DNA of 64,000 nt from Chitinophagaceae bacterium. GTDB lineage: Bacteria; Bacteroidota; Bacteroidia; Chitinophagales; Chitinophagaceae. Below, one piece after another: positions 45,497 to 54,200 of this stretch. Positions within the stretch are counted from its first letter, which is position 1. Each line of letters starts with the position of its first letter. Under the pieces are notes generated by a model. It had not been told where the DNA came from. It worked only from the letters and a program-made list of their open reading frames with translations, and made no database searches. Position numbers and translations under genes: made by a program. The stretch lies in assembly GCA_027489035.1 (NCBI GenBank), contig JAIYAN010000017.1, positions 52,178 through 116,177 of the forward strand. The letters are read 5' to 3'.

Positions 45497-45709
45497 ATGC
45501 AACACGAACAACAAGATATTTTAGAAAACGATAAAAAAGATTTTACCCATAATTGGGTTTCTTCATCAAGATTTTTATTCTACTGTCAGGTTTTTGTATT
45601 GGTAGCATTTATTTTGGGTGGATGTTATAGTTTGTATACCCATGGATACAAAGGAAAGCCAGAAGTAAATGTTCCTGATAATACTTTGTACAATCCGAAA
45701 TACAAGTAA
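45497..45709 (+). CDS. Small single-helix membrane protein, hypothetical
   Basis: A 70-aa protein with an acidic N terminus (MQHEQQDILENDKKDF), one transmembrane helix (about 26-46, LFYCQVFVLVAFILGGCYSL) and a short basic/polar tail. I do not recognise the family. It has its own promoter-like box about 130 bp upstream and no clear operon partner. Confidence 0.6.
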   Translation: MQHEQQDILENDKKDFTHNWVSSSRFLFYCQVFVLVAFILGGCYSLYTHGYKGKPEVNVPDNTLYNPKYK

Positions 45710-45742
45710 AAAATAATTTTGTTTTTTTAGATCTGCATCCCT

Positions 45743-45750
45743 TATTTTTG
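45743..45750 (+). promoter_or_regulatory. -7 promoter box for tRNA-Gly
   Basis: TATTTTTG lies 31 nt before the tRNA. TTTG at 45718-45721 could be the -33 element with a 21-bp spacer. Fits the Bacteroidota consensus. Confidence 0.6.
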
Positions 45751-45781
45751 CAGTCCTAAAAAATTAGTTCTTAATACAACT

Positions 45782-45857
<76 letters not shown>

Positions 45858-45868
45858 AAGAAAAGCAG

Positions 45869-45893
45869 TCCCGACAACGTCGGGATTTTTTTT
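45869..45893 (+). terminator. Terminator after tRNA-Gly
   Basis: A perfect 7-bp stem (TCCCGAC/GTCGGGA) with AAC loop followed by eight T. Confidence 0.9.
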
Positions 45894-45930
45894 CAAAATT
45901 TGTTTTGCATTTATGCAATTCAAACGTGTC

Positions 45931-46016
45931 ACTCGGGTGGTGGAACTGGTAGACACGCAGGACTTAAAATCCTGTTCGCAGTAATGCGAGTGACGGTTCG
46001 ATTCCGTTCCCGAGTA
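45931..46016 (+). tRNA. tRNA-Leu (anticodon TAA), integration target
   Basis: Acceptor ACTCGGG with CCCGAGT, D-loop ACTGGTAGACAC, anticodon stem AGGA/TCCT around CTTAAAA (anticodon TAA), a long variable arm and T-loop GGTTCGATTCC; discriminator A. CCA is not encoded. The recombinase gene on the other strand ends inside this tRNA. Confidence 0.95.
45964..46016. other. Probable attachment site (tRNA 3' part)
   Basis: The last ~17 codons of the serine recombinase are the complement of the 3' half of tRNA-Leu(TAA). This is the usual arrangement when an element integrates into a tRNA and restores its 3' end. A second copy of this sequence (expected at the other end) was not found by eye up to 64000. 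Confidence 0.6.
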
Positions 46017-47625
46017 CTAAAGAGGATTTTTCAATTAAATTTTGATAATCCTCTTTTTTTATACCCTCACAATTCATTGATAAACAAGCAACTAACTCAA
46101 TAAATTTGTTTGTATTTCGGGTTAGATATTGGTTGTTTTTAGCATCGTAGAAAATTCCATCTGGAAACAAGGTTTTTTGAAGTGTTCTTTTGTCCTCCAA
46201 CTCGCCAGAACCCCATATTTTACTGAGTTTTTCAAGTTTATTTAAAGCGGTTTTAAGCACAGATTCGAGGTTAGATATTTTCACCTTTCCATTGTTCAAT
46301 TCTTTGTTCACTTTTACGATTTGTTCGTTGAGATGTTCAAAAGTAAGGTCATAAGTTTCTTTGTCAATTTTTCCTAAACCCAAGCGTATTTTCAAATCCT
46401 TCATTTCTTTTTGGAGGGAGTTGAATTGCTTTTCTAATTGCTCATCAAGGCTGTTGTTATTTTCGTTATAGTGCTTGAATAATTTAGTGAGTTGCTTTTC
46501 AACAACTGGAACCATCTTTTTTGGGACTTGATACTGTTCCAACAATTCTAAAAATATCGTTTCTGCACTTTTCTTTTTCGCATGTGGTGTAGCGTGTGCA
46601 TTTAAATTTACACCAGTACATTTTAAGCAACGATAGTAGTGTAAATTCTTTTTGTTGTTCTTGTATCCTACCATGTAAGAATCACAGCTGTTACAGCGAA
46701 GTAATCTAGTTAACGGTCTTTCATCCACATCTTTTTTATGTTGGTAGCCTGATGTGTTCTTATCTAAGATTTGCTGTACTTTAATGAAATCAGCCTGAGA
46801 AATTATTGGCTCCCATTTTCCTTTGGTTGGTCCTTCTACCAATTTGTTTATACCAATCCCACAGTAAAAAGGATTTCGCCACATTTCACTTAGACGTTTG
46901 TGTTCAATGATTAAACCTCTGTTGCCTAACTTCTCTGCAATTTTTACATCACTGTGCAAACCGGATAGTTTCCATTTCCATGCTTCACGCAGTATTTTTC
47001 CTTCATCGTTGATAACAATTTTTTGAATAGGACTGTGAAATTTTATGTTGCGTACTTTCGGTCCAAAATGATCGTATCCTCTTGGAGCTTTTGAAAACCA
47101 ATTACCCGCTTTAATGTAAGCAGCCATGTTTGGAATGATGATTTCCTTACGCTCAAGATTTTCTTTAAAAGCACTGAACAAACTATCCCAAATCGCAGCT
47201 TTACCTCTATCGGTTGTAGTGTTTAATCCGGAGCAAACTTCGTACAAATGAACTTTTAATTCATCAACAAGATAACTCACCAATCCAATAGCATTTCCAC
47301 CGGAGCGAGAAAATCGACTCATCTTATAAACTAAAATTGCGTAAGGTTTCTTTCTGCTGGATTTTACTTTTTCGATAAGCCGTTTAAATTCCTTGCGAGT
47401 GAAATCTGATTTTGCACTTTCATAAGTTCCACCAAACTGCTCTATAATTCTGAAGTTGTTTTTTGCGGCACAATCCAAGTTGGCTTCCTGTTGACGCGTA
47501 ATACTGGAGTTGTTATCAAATTGCTCTTTTGAACTTACCCTTGTATAAGACCATACTTCGGGATTGGTAACAATTGTTGATTCCTTGACAGGGACAAACT
47601 TTTTAAAATAATCAAGATTTTCCAT
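45964..47625 (-). CDS. Large serine recombinase (integrase)
   Basis: A ~553-aa recombinase from the ATG at 47625 (MENLDYFKKFVPV). An upstream in-frame start at 47715 would overlap the preceding small ORF more deeply and is less likely. The resolvase domain begins VWSYTRVSSKEQ, with nucleophile Ser about residue 31, and has VYKMSRFSRSGGNAIGLVSYL. Then come the recombinase domain (EAWKWKLSGLHSDVKIAEKLG), a zinc ribbon with CNSCDSYMVGY and YYRCLKC, and a long coiled coil (~400-470), the layout of phage and element integrases. The C terminus is read from tRNA-Leu complement. It should catalyse excision and insertion of the element. Confidence 0.92.
   Translation of the reverse strand: MENLDYFKKFVPVKESTIVTNPEVWSYTRVSSKEQFDNNSSITRQQEANLDCAAKNNFRIIEQFGGTYESAKSDFTRKEFKRLIEKVKSSRKKPYAILVYKMSRFSRSGGNAIGLVSYLVDELKVHLYEVCSGLNTTTDRGKAAIWDSLFSAFKENLERKEIIIPNMAAYIKAGNWFSKAPRGYDHFGPKVRNIKFHSPIQKIVINDEGKILREAWKWKLSGLHSDVKIAEKLGNRGLIIEHKRLSEMWRNPFYCGIGINKLVEGPTKGKWEPIISQADFIKVQQILDKNTSGYQHKKDVDERPLTRLLRCNSCDSYMVGYKNNKKNLHYYRCLKCTGVNLNAHATPHAKKKSAETIFLELLEQYQVPKKMVPVVEKQLTKLFKHYNENNNSLDEQLEKQFNSLQKEMKDLKIRLGLGKIDKETYDLTFEHLNEQIVKVNKELNNGKVKISNLESVLKTALNKLEKLSKIWGSGELEDKRTLQKTLFPDGIFYDAKNNQYLTRNTNKFIELVACLSMNCEGIKKEDYQNLIEKSSLVLGNGIEPSLALLRTGF
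46019..46060 (+). terminator. Terminator-like hairpin after tRNA-Leu(TAA)
   Basis: AAAGAGGATT pairs with AATCCTCTTT, followed by T residues, three bases after the tRNA. It lies within the recombinase coding sequence of the opposite strand. Confidence 0.65.
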
Positions 47626-47788
47626 TATCGTGCGTTTTGTAAAGTATGATTGAAATGTTGTAAATGAAATTGGCCAGTTCTTCAGTTTCCTGAGCAGACA
47701 AATCAGCAAATCCATCTATGCTGTTTATTTCTTCGTTGGTTAATTTTAAGTTGTTGTTTTTTACATCTGTGTTGTTTTTAATGTTCAT
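47612..47788 (-). CDS. Small ORF overlapping the recombinase start (58 aa)
   Basis: The ATG at 47788 opens a 58-codon frame ending TGA at 47612. The stop lies just past the recombinase ATG, giving a 14-bp overlap suggestive of translational coupling. The product is polar and acidic, with KLTNEEINSIDGFADLSAQETEELANFI. No TM segment. Its position suggests a recombination directionality factor or recombinase partner, but this is inference from context only. Confidence 0.65.
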   Translation of the reverse strand: MNIKNNTDVKNNNLKLTNEEINSIDGFADLSAQETEELANFIYNISIILYKTHDNGKS

Positions 47789-47868
47789 TATTCACCGAGT
47801 ATGCAGTTCAGCCGGTTAAGCGGAGTGAACAAGTGGTGAAACCATTGAGCCGAGATTATCGGAGTCGT

Positions 47869-48786
47869 TTATTTTTTTTGGGTTTTTGTGAAAGTCAGGG
47901 TTTTATCATCTCTGGTACTGAATGTGATTTCCTCGTAATTACGAAGTCCGAGAATTTTCCTTATTTCTTTTGCCCTCTCATCAGAAATTGTGCCTTCGTC
48001 GGTAGAAACAATTCTCACGATTTCACCTTCACGTTTTTTTATGGTTATGCTTGTATTCTTTTTTCGAAGGGCTTTTAATACATCTTTTTCATTCGCATTT
48101 AAAATCGTTGGAACAAATATTTTTTGGAGCTCATCACTTTGGATAAATTCATTCAGAAAAAATTTTATAGACAATCTGATATGAGGTTTTGTTAAGTCAA
48201 AATCTTTTGTTCTGTGAGAAAAATATTTCTCACCCAAATACTCCACCACTTCTCCATTGCTGAAAGCAATGAATCCAGCATCTTCTTCTTTTTTAATACA
48301 ATCTGTTATAAGGTTTGTGAAATAGTTAATATAGAATTTTAGGCCATAAAGAAGCAATTCATCAGAGAGCATTCTATCATACTCTGCTAAAAGAAGTGCT
48401 TCATCTTCTGTAGGTATTGCATTTGAGATTTTAATTTCCAATGTTTTTTTGAGATCTAATATGTTTTTTTTTGGCAGCTCATTATCATAAGCATCTTGGA
48501 AGAAGTACTCACAAATTTGAACCATTGGTTTGATTGAAACTCCAAATTCTCTTAAAGTATCTAATACACGCAGCCACATAAATTGAGCAAAACAAATTTC
48601 AATACCCCATTTTCCCTTTTGAAAAAAAGGAAGTAGTTTATTCCTTCTCCAATAGGGTAATAAAACACTTATTGGTTCGCCTTTGTGGTCTTTGATATCT
48701 TTTATTGGAACAATAGCCGAAAACATAAATTCATTAAACTCCGATAGTGTTATCTGTTGTTCTTCTGGTATATTATTTTTTATCAT
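47869..48786 (-). CDS. Unknown protein with possible MerR-like N-terminal domain
   Basis: A 305-aa soluble protein. Residues ~40-95 (YWRRNKLLPFFQKGKWGIEICFAQFMWLRVLDTLREFGVSIKPM) resemble a MerR-type helix-turn-helix: a short helix, a wing-like turn, then a helix ending LREFGVS. The remainder is helical and unfamiliar. The C-terminal DKTLTFTKTQKK is basic. It lies between the recombinase module and the divergent 48904 gene. A regulator of the element is plausible, not shown. 47790-47868 holds no gene. Confidence 0.55.
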   Translation of the reverse strand: MIKNNIPEEQQITLSEFNEFMFSAIVPIKDIKDHKGEPISVLLPYWRRNKLLPFFQKGKWGIEICFAQFMWLRVLDTLREFGVSIKPMVQICEYFFQDAYDNELPKKNILDLKKTLEIKISNAIPTEDEALLLAEYDRMLSDELLLYGLKFYINYFTNLITDCIKKEEDAGFIAFSNGEVVEYLGEKYFSHRTKDFDLTKPHIRLSIKFFLNEFIQSDELQKIFVPTILNANEKDVLKALRKKNTSITIKKREGEIVRIVSTDEGTISDERAKEIRKILGLRNYEEITFSTRDDKTLTFTKTQKK

Positions 48787-48903
48787 TTGGTAAATTTACA
48801 TTAAGTTTGTCTAAAAAACTAACTTTTATTATTAAAGTACGTAAATTAAAGCACATTTATAATAAAAGTAACAAGAATTTATTAACAAATAAAATTTCAA
48901 AGC

Positions 48904-49353
48904 ATGGATGTACAAAAAAAATCCAAAAAACCAATGAGTCAATCGACAGAAATTGTGACTTATCACCTCAAACGAGAATGCCTTTATTGTGGTAAACCTC
49001 TTCCTGACCAATACTCAAAAAAACGAACGTATTGTAAAGAGGTCAGGAATGAAAGTGGTACGCTGATTAAAGACTGTAAAGGCATTTACAATCGCCTGCT
49101 CGATCAACCAGAATTGGAGGTTCACAGAGAAATTATAAAGGAGCATAAAACCGTTGATGAAATGATAGAGGCAATGGTGGCAAAAAAAGGGAGTGTAGTC
49201 AGTACTGCTGATTTGAATGCCTATGATATTCAGCTGACTTCATCCTTGAAATACAAAATATCTAAAAATGGTACTTTAGAATCAGACTTCATGAAATACA
49301 CAATAATATCAAACCCTAATCTTAACACTCATAAAATATACAGCAATGGATAA
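48904..49353 (+). CDS. Small zinc-ribbon-like hypothetical protein
   Basis: A 149-aa protein with an N-terminal basic stretch and a likely zinc site CLYCGKPLPDQYSKKRTYCKEVRN ... KDCKGIY (four to five Cys, residues ~27-60). The C-terminal half is polar with no recognised domain. Possibly nucleic-acid-binding. Its end overlaps the next gene by 8 bp, so the two are probably co-translated. Function unknown. Confidence 0.6.
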   Translation: MDVQKKSKKPMSQSTEIVTYHLKRECLYCGKPLPDQYSKKRTYCKEVRNESGTLIKDCKGIYNRLLDQPELEVHREIIKEHKTVDEMIEAMVAKKGSVVSTADLNAYDIQLTSSLKYKISKNGTLESDFMKYTIISNPNLNTHKIYSNG

Positions 49354-49660
49354 TATTGAATTAATGAAAATTTTAAAACAACTCAGTCGTAGCAATCGAA
49401 ATAAGAATATGGCATTGTTTTTTGGTGTGGCAGGAGTTCTATGTGTTGGGGCTGCAATTTACTGGAATAAAAAAAGTAATGCTACCCAAAAGGAAAACAA
49501 TAAGCTGAGTGATATGTATCAATCCTTGATGATGGAAAGGAATGCATATGTCAACACAATTAGACAAATGAAAAATGAAATTTTCAATCAGGAAATTGTA
49601 ATCAAAAAATATGCGGAAAAAAGTTTTTCTCCAGAAAAAATAGATGAAGAAAAAGTTTAA
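49346..49660 (+). CDS. Small membrane protein with coiled coil
   Basis: A 104-aa protein: an N-terminal charged segment, one transmembrane helix (about residues 23-40, MALFFGVAGVLCVGAAIYW), and a C-terminal coiled coil (MYQSLMMERNAYVNTIRQMKNEIFNQEIVI). It overlaps the upstream zinc-ribbon gene and is followed by a strong terminator. Function unknown. Confidence 0.65.
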   Translation: MDNIELMKILKQLSRSNRNKNMALFFGVAGVLCVGAAIYWNKKSNATQKENNKLSDMYQSLMMERNAYVNTIRQMKNEIFNQEIVIKKYAEKSFSPEKIDEEKV

Positions 49661-49676
49661 AAAAATATTTTTCTTC

Positions 49677-49705
49677 AAATCCGGGTGCTTACCCGGATTT
49701 TTTTT
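49677..49705 (+). terminator. Terminator after the small membrane-protein gene
   Basis: A perfect 10-bp stem (AAATCCGGGT/ACCCGGATTT) with GCTT loop, followed by T residues. Confidence 0.92.
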
Positions 49706-49740
49706 CTATTGCATTTAAACAAAGAAAATTGCAGAAAATA

Positions 49741-49850
49741 GAAAAATCGTTCTTAGTCGTAGCAAGTCGATTTTTCTAGATTTTGAACAGAAAAAATCGT
49801 TCGAAAACGATTTTTATCGATTATTTTTTATGGAAATCGATTTAGTAGAT
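49741..49850. promoter_or_regulatory. ATCG-rich inverted-repeat region; possible terminator and/or operator
   Basis: Repeated AAATCG/CGATTT words (at 49744, 49768, 49794, 49808 and 49836) include the palindrome AAAAATCGTT-CGAA-AACGATTTTT at 49792-49815. On the minus strand it is followed by T-rich sequence 40 bp beyond the XRE gene, so it may terminate that gene. The clustered half-sites could alternatively be operators. Confidence 0.5.
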
Positions 49851-49854
49851 AAAT

Positions 49855-50223
49855 TTATTTTTTCAATTTCGCTTCTAATAAAGCAATCTTTTCCTCCAAT
49901 AATTTTATTTTATCTTCATAAAGAATTTTGATTTCTGGGCTGATTTGATAATTATGAACAGAGCAATTTAAACCTGCTGCTGAATTATCACCTTGAGTAA
50001 TATTGAAAATTATGTTTTCGTCAAAACTCTTGATTACGGATTCTGAAGTATTTAAAGCCTCAGCAATTTTTTGTAATCTATCTGGTGTAATTGAAACTTC
50101 ATTGTTTTCTATTCTTGCATAATTACTTTGACTTGTTCCAATTTTTTCAGCTACAAATTCTTGAGAAAAATTTCTAAGTTCTCTTATTTTTTTAATTTTT
50201 GTTCCGAGGTTTTTCATATTCAT
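49855..50223 (-). CDS. XRE-family helix-turn-helix regulator
   Basis: A 122-aa cytoplasmic repressor-like protein. The HTH domain covers residues ~6-62: IKKIRELRNFSQEFVAEKIGTSQSNYARIENNEVSITPDRLQKIAEALN. The C-terminal ~25 residues are a coiled coil (EDKIKLLEEKIALLEAKLKK) for oligomerisation, linked by an Asn/Ser-rich segment. It is divergent from the lipoprotein gene at 50314 and could control it or the element. Confidence 0.9.
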   Translation of the reverse strand: MNMKNLGTKIKKIRELRNFSQEFVAEKIGTSQSNYARIENNEVSITPDRLQKIAEALNTSESVIKSFDENIIFNITQGDNSAAGLNCSVHNYQISPEIKILYEDKIKLLEEKIALLEAKLKK

Positions 50224-50313
50224 ATATTATTTTGATTTATGCATATTTTATGCATACGAATTTAAAGCATACCGAAATTACGTATTTAGTTTTACTGAAT
50301 AAATAATAATAAC

Positions 50314-50811
50314 ATGAAATCCTACAAATCAAAATTAAATTCAATTGCATCATTATTTTTAAAATTATTTTTAATTGTATGTCTATTTCAATTGGTTTCT
50401 TGTAAAAAAACAGAGCCAGCTCCAAACTACACCAATTTTAAAATAACAAATGTCAAAATTAATCAAGTGCCTTCATTTGATCCAAATGGAAATGATTGGG
50501 ATTTTGGTGGATACCCAGACATCTATTTTAACATGGAGGATGTAAATAACAATATTTATTTTGATGGAACTGCAAGCACAATCACAAACGTATCTCAATT
50601 TCCCATCTCATGGAATTTTGTTTCAGCATATCAAATCACAAATACGGCAGTTACACAATATGTAACAGTATATGACAATGATGATATAACCGCTGATGAA
50701 CAGATGGGTTATGTTGGGTTTACGATGAATGACCACAAATCCGGTTATCCAACTTCCATTACAAAATCTAATGGAAGCTTAAGTGTTACAATAACAGGAA
50801 CATGGTACTAA
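50314..50811 (+). CDS. Hypothetical lipoprotein
   Basis: A 165-aa lipoprotein with a signal peptide and lipobox LFQLVSCKK (lipid Cys about residue 30). The mature domain is beta-rich with NDWDFGGYPDIYFNM, VTVYDNDDITADEQMGYVGF and SLSVTITGTWY, a pattern suggesting a C2-like beta sandwich. No confident family. It begins a run of exported-protein genes on the plus strand. Confidence 0.6.
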   Translation: MKSYKSKLNSIASLFLKLFLIVCLFQLVSCKKTEPAPNYTNFKITNVKINQVPSFDPNGNDWDFGGYPDIYFNMEDVNNNIYFDGTASTITNVSQFPISWNFVSAYQITNTAVTQYVTVYDNDDITADEQMGYVGFTMNDHKSGYPTSITKSNGSLSVTITGTWY

Positions 50812-50825
50812 ACCAATATTAATTC

Positions 50826-51230
50826 ATGGCTAGAACAATTTATAGCACAATAATCTTGTGCTTTTTTTATTTCGTTTCCTTTTCTCAATCTACCCTTCGA
50901 TTAAGAAATAACACTGCAAAGGAAATTTACACATCATATGTTGTTTGGAACAACGATAATGAATGTTGGGTTAGTAAGGGTTGGTATAAAATTAAGCCTT
51001 ATAAATACGAAGATTTTGATCTTGGAAACTATTATGGTACGGTATATACTCATGCTATACAACATGGGGTTTCTGGGGATATTAAATGGGGCGATGAAAA
51101 ATTGTTTTGTATAAACCCAATTGATGCTTTTGAAATTTATTATGCGGGAAAATTGAATTGTGAAAACACAACTATGTTTTCTTCTTTAAAAGTATCTAAT
51201 GGGGTAAATACTTATTTTTTTCATCCATAA
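50826..51230 (+). CDS. DUF1036-like secreted protein
   Basis: A 134-aa exported protein with signal peptide (IILCFFYFVSFSQ). The core LRLRNNTAKEIYTSYVVWNNDNECWVSKGWYKIKPYKYEDF resembles DUF1036, a small secreted beta domain with a conserved W-x-x-x-GWW/Y-x-I-x-P motif. Function unknown. It lies 14 bp after the lipoprotein gene and 41 bp before the large protease gene. Confidence 0.65.
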   Translation: MARTIYSTIILCFFYFVSFSQSTLRLRNNTAKEIYTSYVVWNNDNECWVSKGWYKIKPYKYEDFDLGNYYGTVYTHAIQHGVSGDIKWGDEKLFCINPIDAFEIYYAGKLNCENTTMFSSLKVSNGVNTYFFHP

Positions 51231-51271
51231 AATTAAGTTTATTTAAGAATTAAATTTAAAATAAATTACAT

Positions 51272-54200
51272 ATGAAATTAGGAATTATCTCTGCATTAAT
51301 CCTTCTATTATCTTTTGATGGATATAGTCAGTTTGCTAAAAAGCAACCAGCTATTGTTGAATTAAAAAATCAAAGCAATTTAGTTGTTACAGGTATTGAC
51401 ACTACTCTAAAAATGCCAGATAGAAATAGTTTAAAAATGTTGGCAAATGACCAATATCAGTTCAAGGGAAAAAGTAAAATCATTAATGATGATAAAATTC
51501 ATTGGTACGCTCTCGAAAATGAAAATGACAGCATTTATTGGCAAAATGTAAATTGTAACAAGTTAATAGTTGAATTTAAAAGAACTGTAGACATTGAATC
51601 TACCTCAATTAAAGATTTTTTGAAAAAAAATCGCCTCAATAAAATTACAAGTAAGTCGTTGTATCCAGAACTTCAAAATTTTTATGTTTTTCAGATTAAT
51701 AATGGAACTAAGTCAATTATATTGGACATAATTAAAAAAGCAAAATTGTTAACTGAAGTTTTATATGCTGAGCCTGAAGCAATTATAAAATCTCTTGCTT
51801 GTACACCAAATGATACCTATTGGAGTAGTCAATGGGGGCCTTATGTTATGAGAGCAGATACTGTTTGGTGTTTCACTGATAGACCTTCAAAAAATTGGAC
51901 TGCTGTTATTGACGATGCAATTGCTTGGAATCACCCTGATTTAAATAATACAGCATGGTATGGTTATGATTATGCAATGAATGATGCATTTCCAACACCA
52001 GACTATACAGGACAAGATCATGGTACCCATGTTTCGGGTGTAATTGGTGCTGAAAGGAATAATGGAGTAGGAATTGCAGGAATGTCTAAAGATACTTTAT
52101 ATTTCGCCAAGGTGTGGGATAATAATTCTTTAAATGACAATGCAAGTGTCGATGGAGTAGCCAACGCACTTAACACAATGTCAACCATTAATAAAATAAA
52201 AGTAGTAAATATGAGTTTAGGTGGATATAATCCTATTCAGGTTATGCAAACTGCAATAAATAATTTTATTAATAGTAATAAACTTGTAATTGCAGCTGCT
52301 GGTAACGATAACACGTCCAATCCAATGTATCCAGCAGCGTGGAGTAATGTCATATCAGTTTCATCAGTTGGTGTGAATGCCTCTGGCAATCTGATACCCG
52401 CATCATACAGTAATTATGGTACAACAATTGACGTGTCTGCTCCTGGAGGAGAATCTGCAACCGGGTATTATATAATTTCAACATTGCCAAACAATACTTA
52501 TGGAGGGCCTTCTTGGGTAGGAACATCAATGGCTGCTCCACATGTAACTGGATTAGCTGCTATTGTATGGGCAGCCAATCCTTTTTTATCTAATTCTCAG
52601 GTAAGAACACTCTTAGAACAGCAAGTTTATGATTTAGGAACTCCTGGCTGGGACCAATATTATGGTTCTGGTATGTGTAATGCTTGGGGAGCATTTTATA
52701 ATGCATGCATGCAATTATCTATAAATGTAACGGCAAGTGGCTCAACTACTTTTTGTAACGGAAATTCTTTAACATTAAATGCTCCTTACAACGAAAATGT
52801 AACTTATCAATGGAGGAAAGATGGTGTTAATATTAACGGCGCAACTAGTAATACATTTACTTCTACAGCATCTGGAAATTATTCACTTTATATACAAACT
52901 GTTGGTTGTCAAACAACTTCAAATGTTACTGCAATTACTGTAAATTCTTTACCAACCTCCCTTATCACAGCATCAGGACCAACTACTTTCTGTTCTGGAG
53001 GTAGTGTTGTGCTAAATGCCAATACAGGCACAGGCTTTACATACCAATGGAAGAAAGACGGAGCAAACATTAGTGGTTCAACAGCATCAAGCTATACTGC
53101 TACAGTTGCCGGAAGTTATACCGTTGTTGTAACCAATAGTTCTAATTGCAGCAGCACATCAAATGCTACAATAGTTACGGTTAATAATTTGCCATCAACT
53201 CCTTCGGTATTGGCATCGGGGGCAACAAACTTTTGCCAAGGGGGCTCTTTAACATTAACATCTTCATCATCTAATGGAAATCAATGGTATAATAATGGTA
53301 TATTGATTTCAGGAGCAACAGGTTCTACATACACAGCAACAGCTTCAGGTTTGTATACTGTAATTACTACAACAGGTTCTTGCGCTTCTCTTATTTCAAA
53401 TGCGATAAGTTTAACCGTAAGTGCATTACCTTCTTCTGTTATTACAGTTGCAGGACCAACATCTTTTTGTGCTGGTGGAAGTGTAGTTTTAAATGCGAAT
53501 ACCGGTACTGGATTGACTTACCAATGGAAGAAAGACGGAACAAATATTATTGGTGCAACAGCATCAAGCTATACAGCAACAGTTGCCGGAAGTTATACTG
53601 TAGGTGTAACCAATAGCTCGAATTGCAGCAGCACATCAAATGCTACAATAGTTACTGTTAATAACTTACCTTCAACACCGTCAGTGATGGCATCGGGGGC
53701 AACAAACTTTTGCCAAGGTGGTTCTGTAACTTTAACATCTTCTTCATCAAACGGAAATCAATGGTATAATAATGGCACTTTGATTTCAGGAGCAACGGGT
53801 TCTACATATTCAGCAACAGCAACTGGTGTATATACCGTAATTACAACAACTGGTTCTTGCGCTTCTCTTATTTCGAATGCTGTAACAGTAACTGTAAATG
53901 CATTGCCTTCATCTGTTATTACAACAGCTGGGCCTACGGCCTTTTGTTCTGGTGGAAGTGTTGTTTTAAATGCGAATACGGGTACTGGATTAACATACCA
54001 ATGGAAGAAAGACGGAGCAAACATTAGTGGTGTAACAGCATCAAGTTATACCGCTACAACTGCCGGAAGTTATACTGTAGTTGTAACCAATAGTTCTAAC
54101 TGCAGCAGCACATCAAATGCTACAATAGTTACGGTTAATAACTTGCCTTCAACTCCGTCAGTGGTGGCATCTGGGGTAACAAACTTTTGTCAAGGAGGCT

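Larger units (their letters stand above)
45964..50223. mobile_element. tRNA-Leu-associated integrative element, recognisable module
   Basis: The minimal supported extent: serine recombinase, its overlapping small ORF, possible MerR-like regulator, two small genes and an XRE regulator. Genes from 50.3 to 59.5 kb may be cargo, but the right boundary is not visible. No conjugation or phage structural genes are seen in the window. Confidence 0.6.

Noticed and set aside
45964..46016. Search for the second attachment site
   Set aside because: I looked for the tRNA 3' end (TTCGATTCC, CCCGAGTAC) downstream and did not find a convincing copy to 64000, so no right boundary is claimed.
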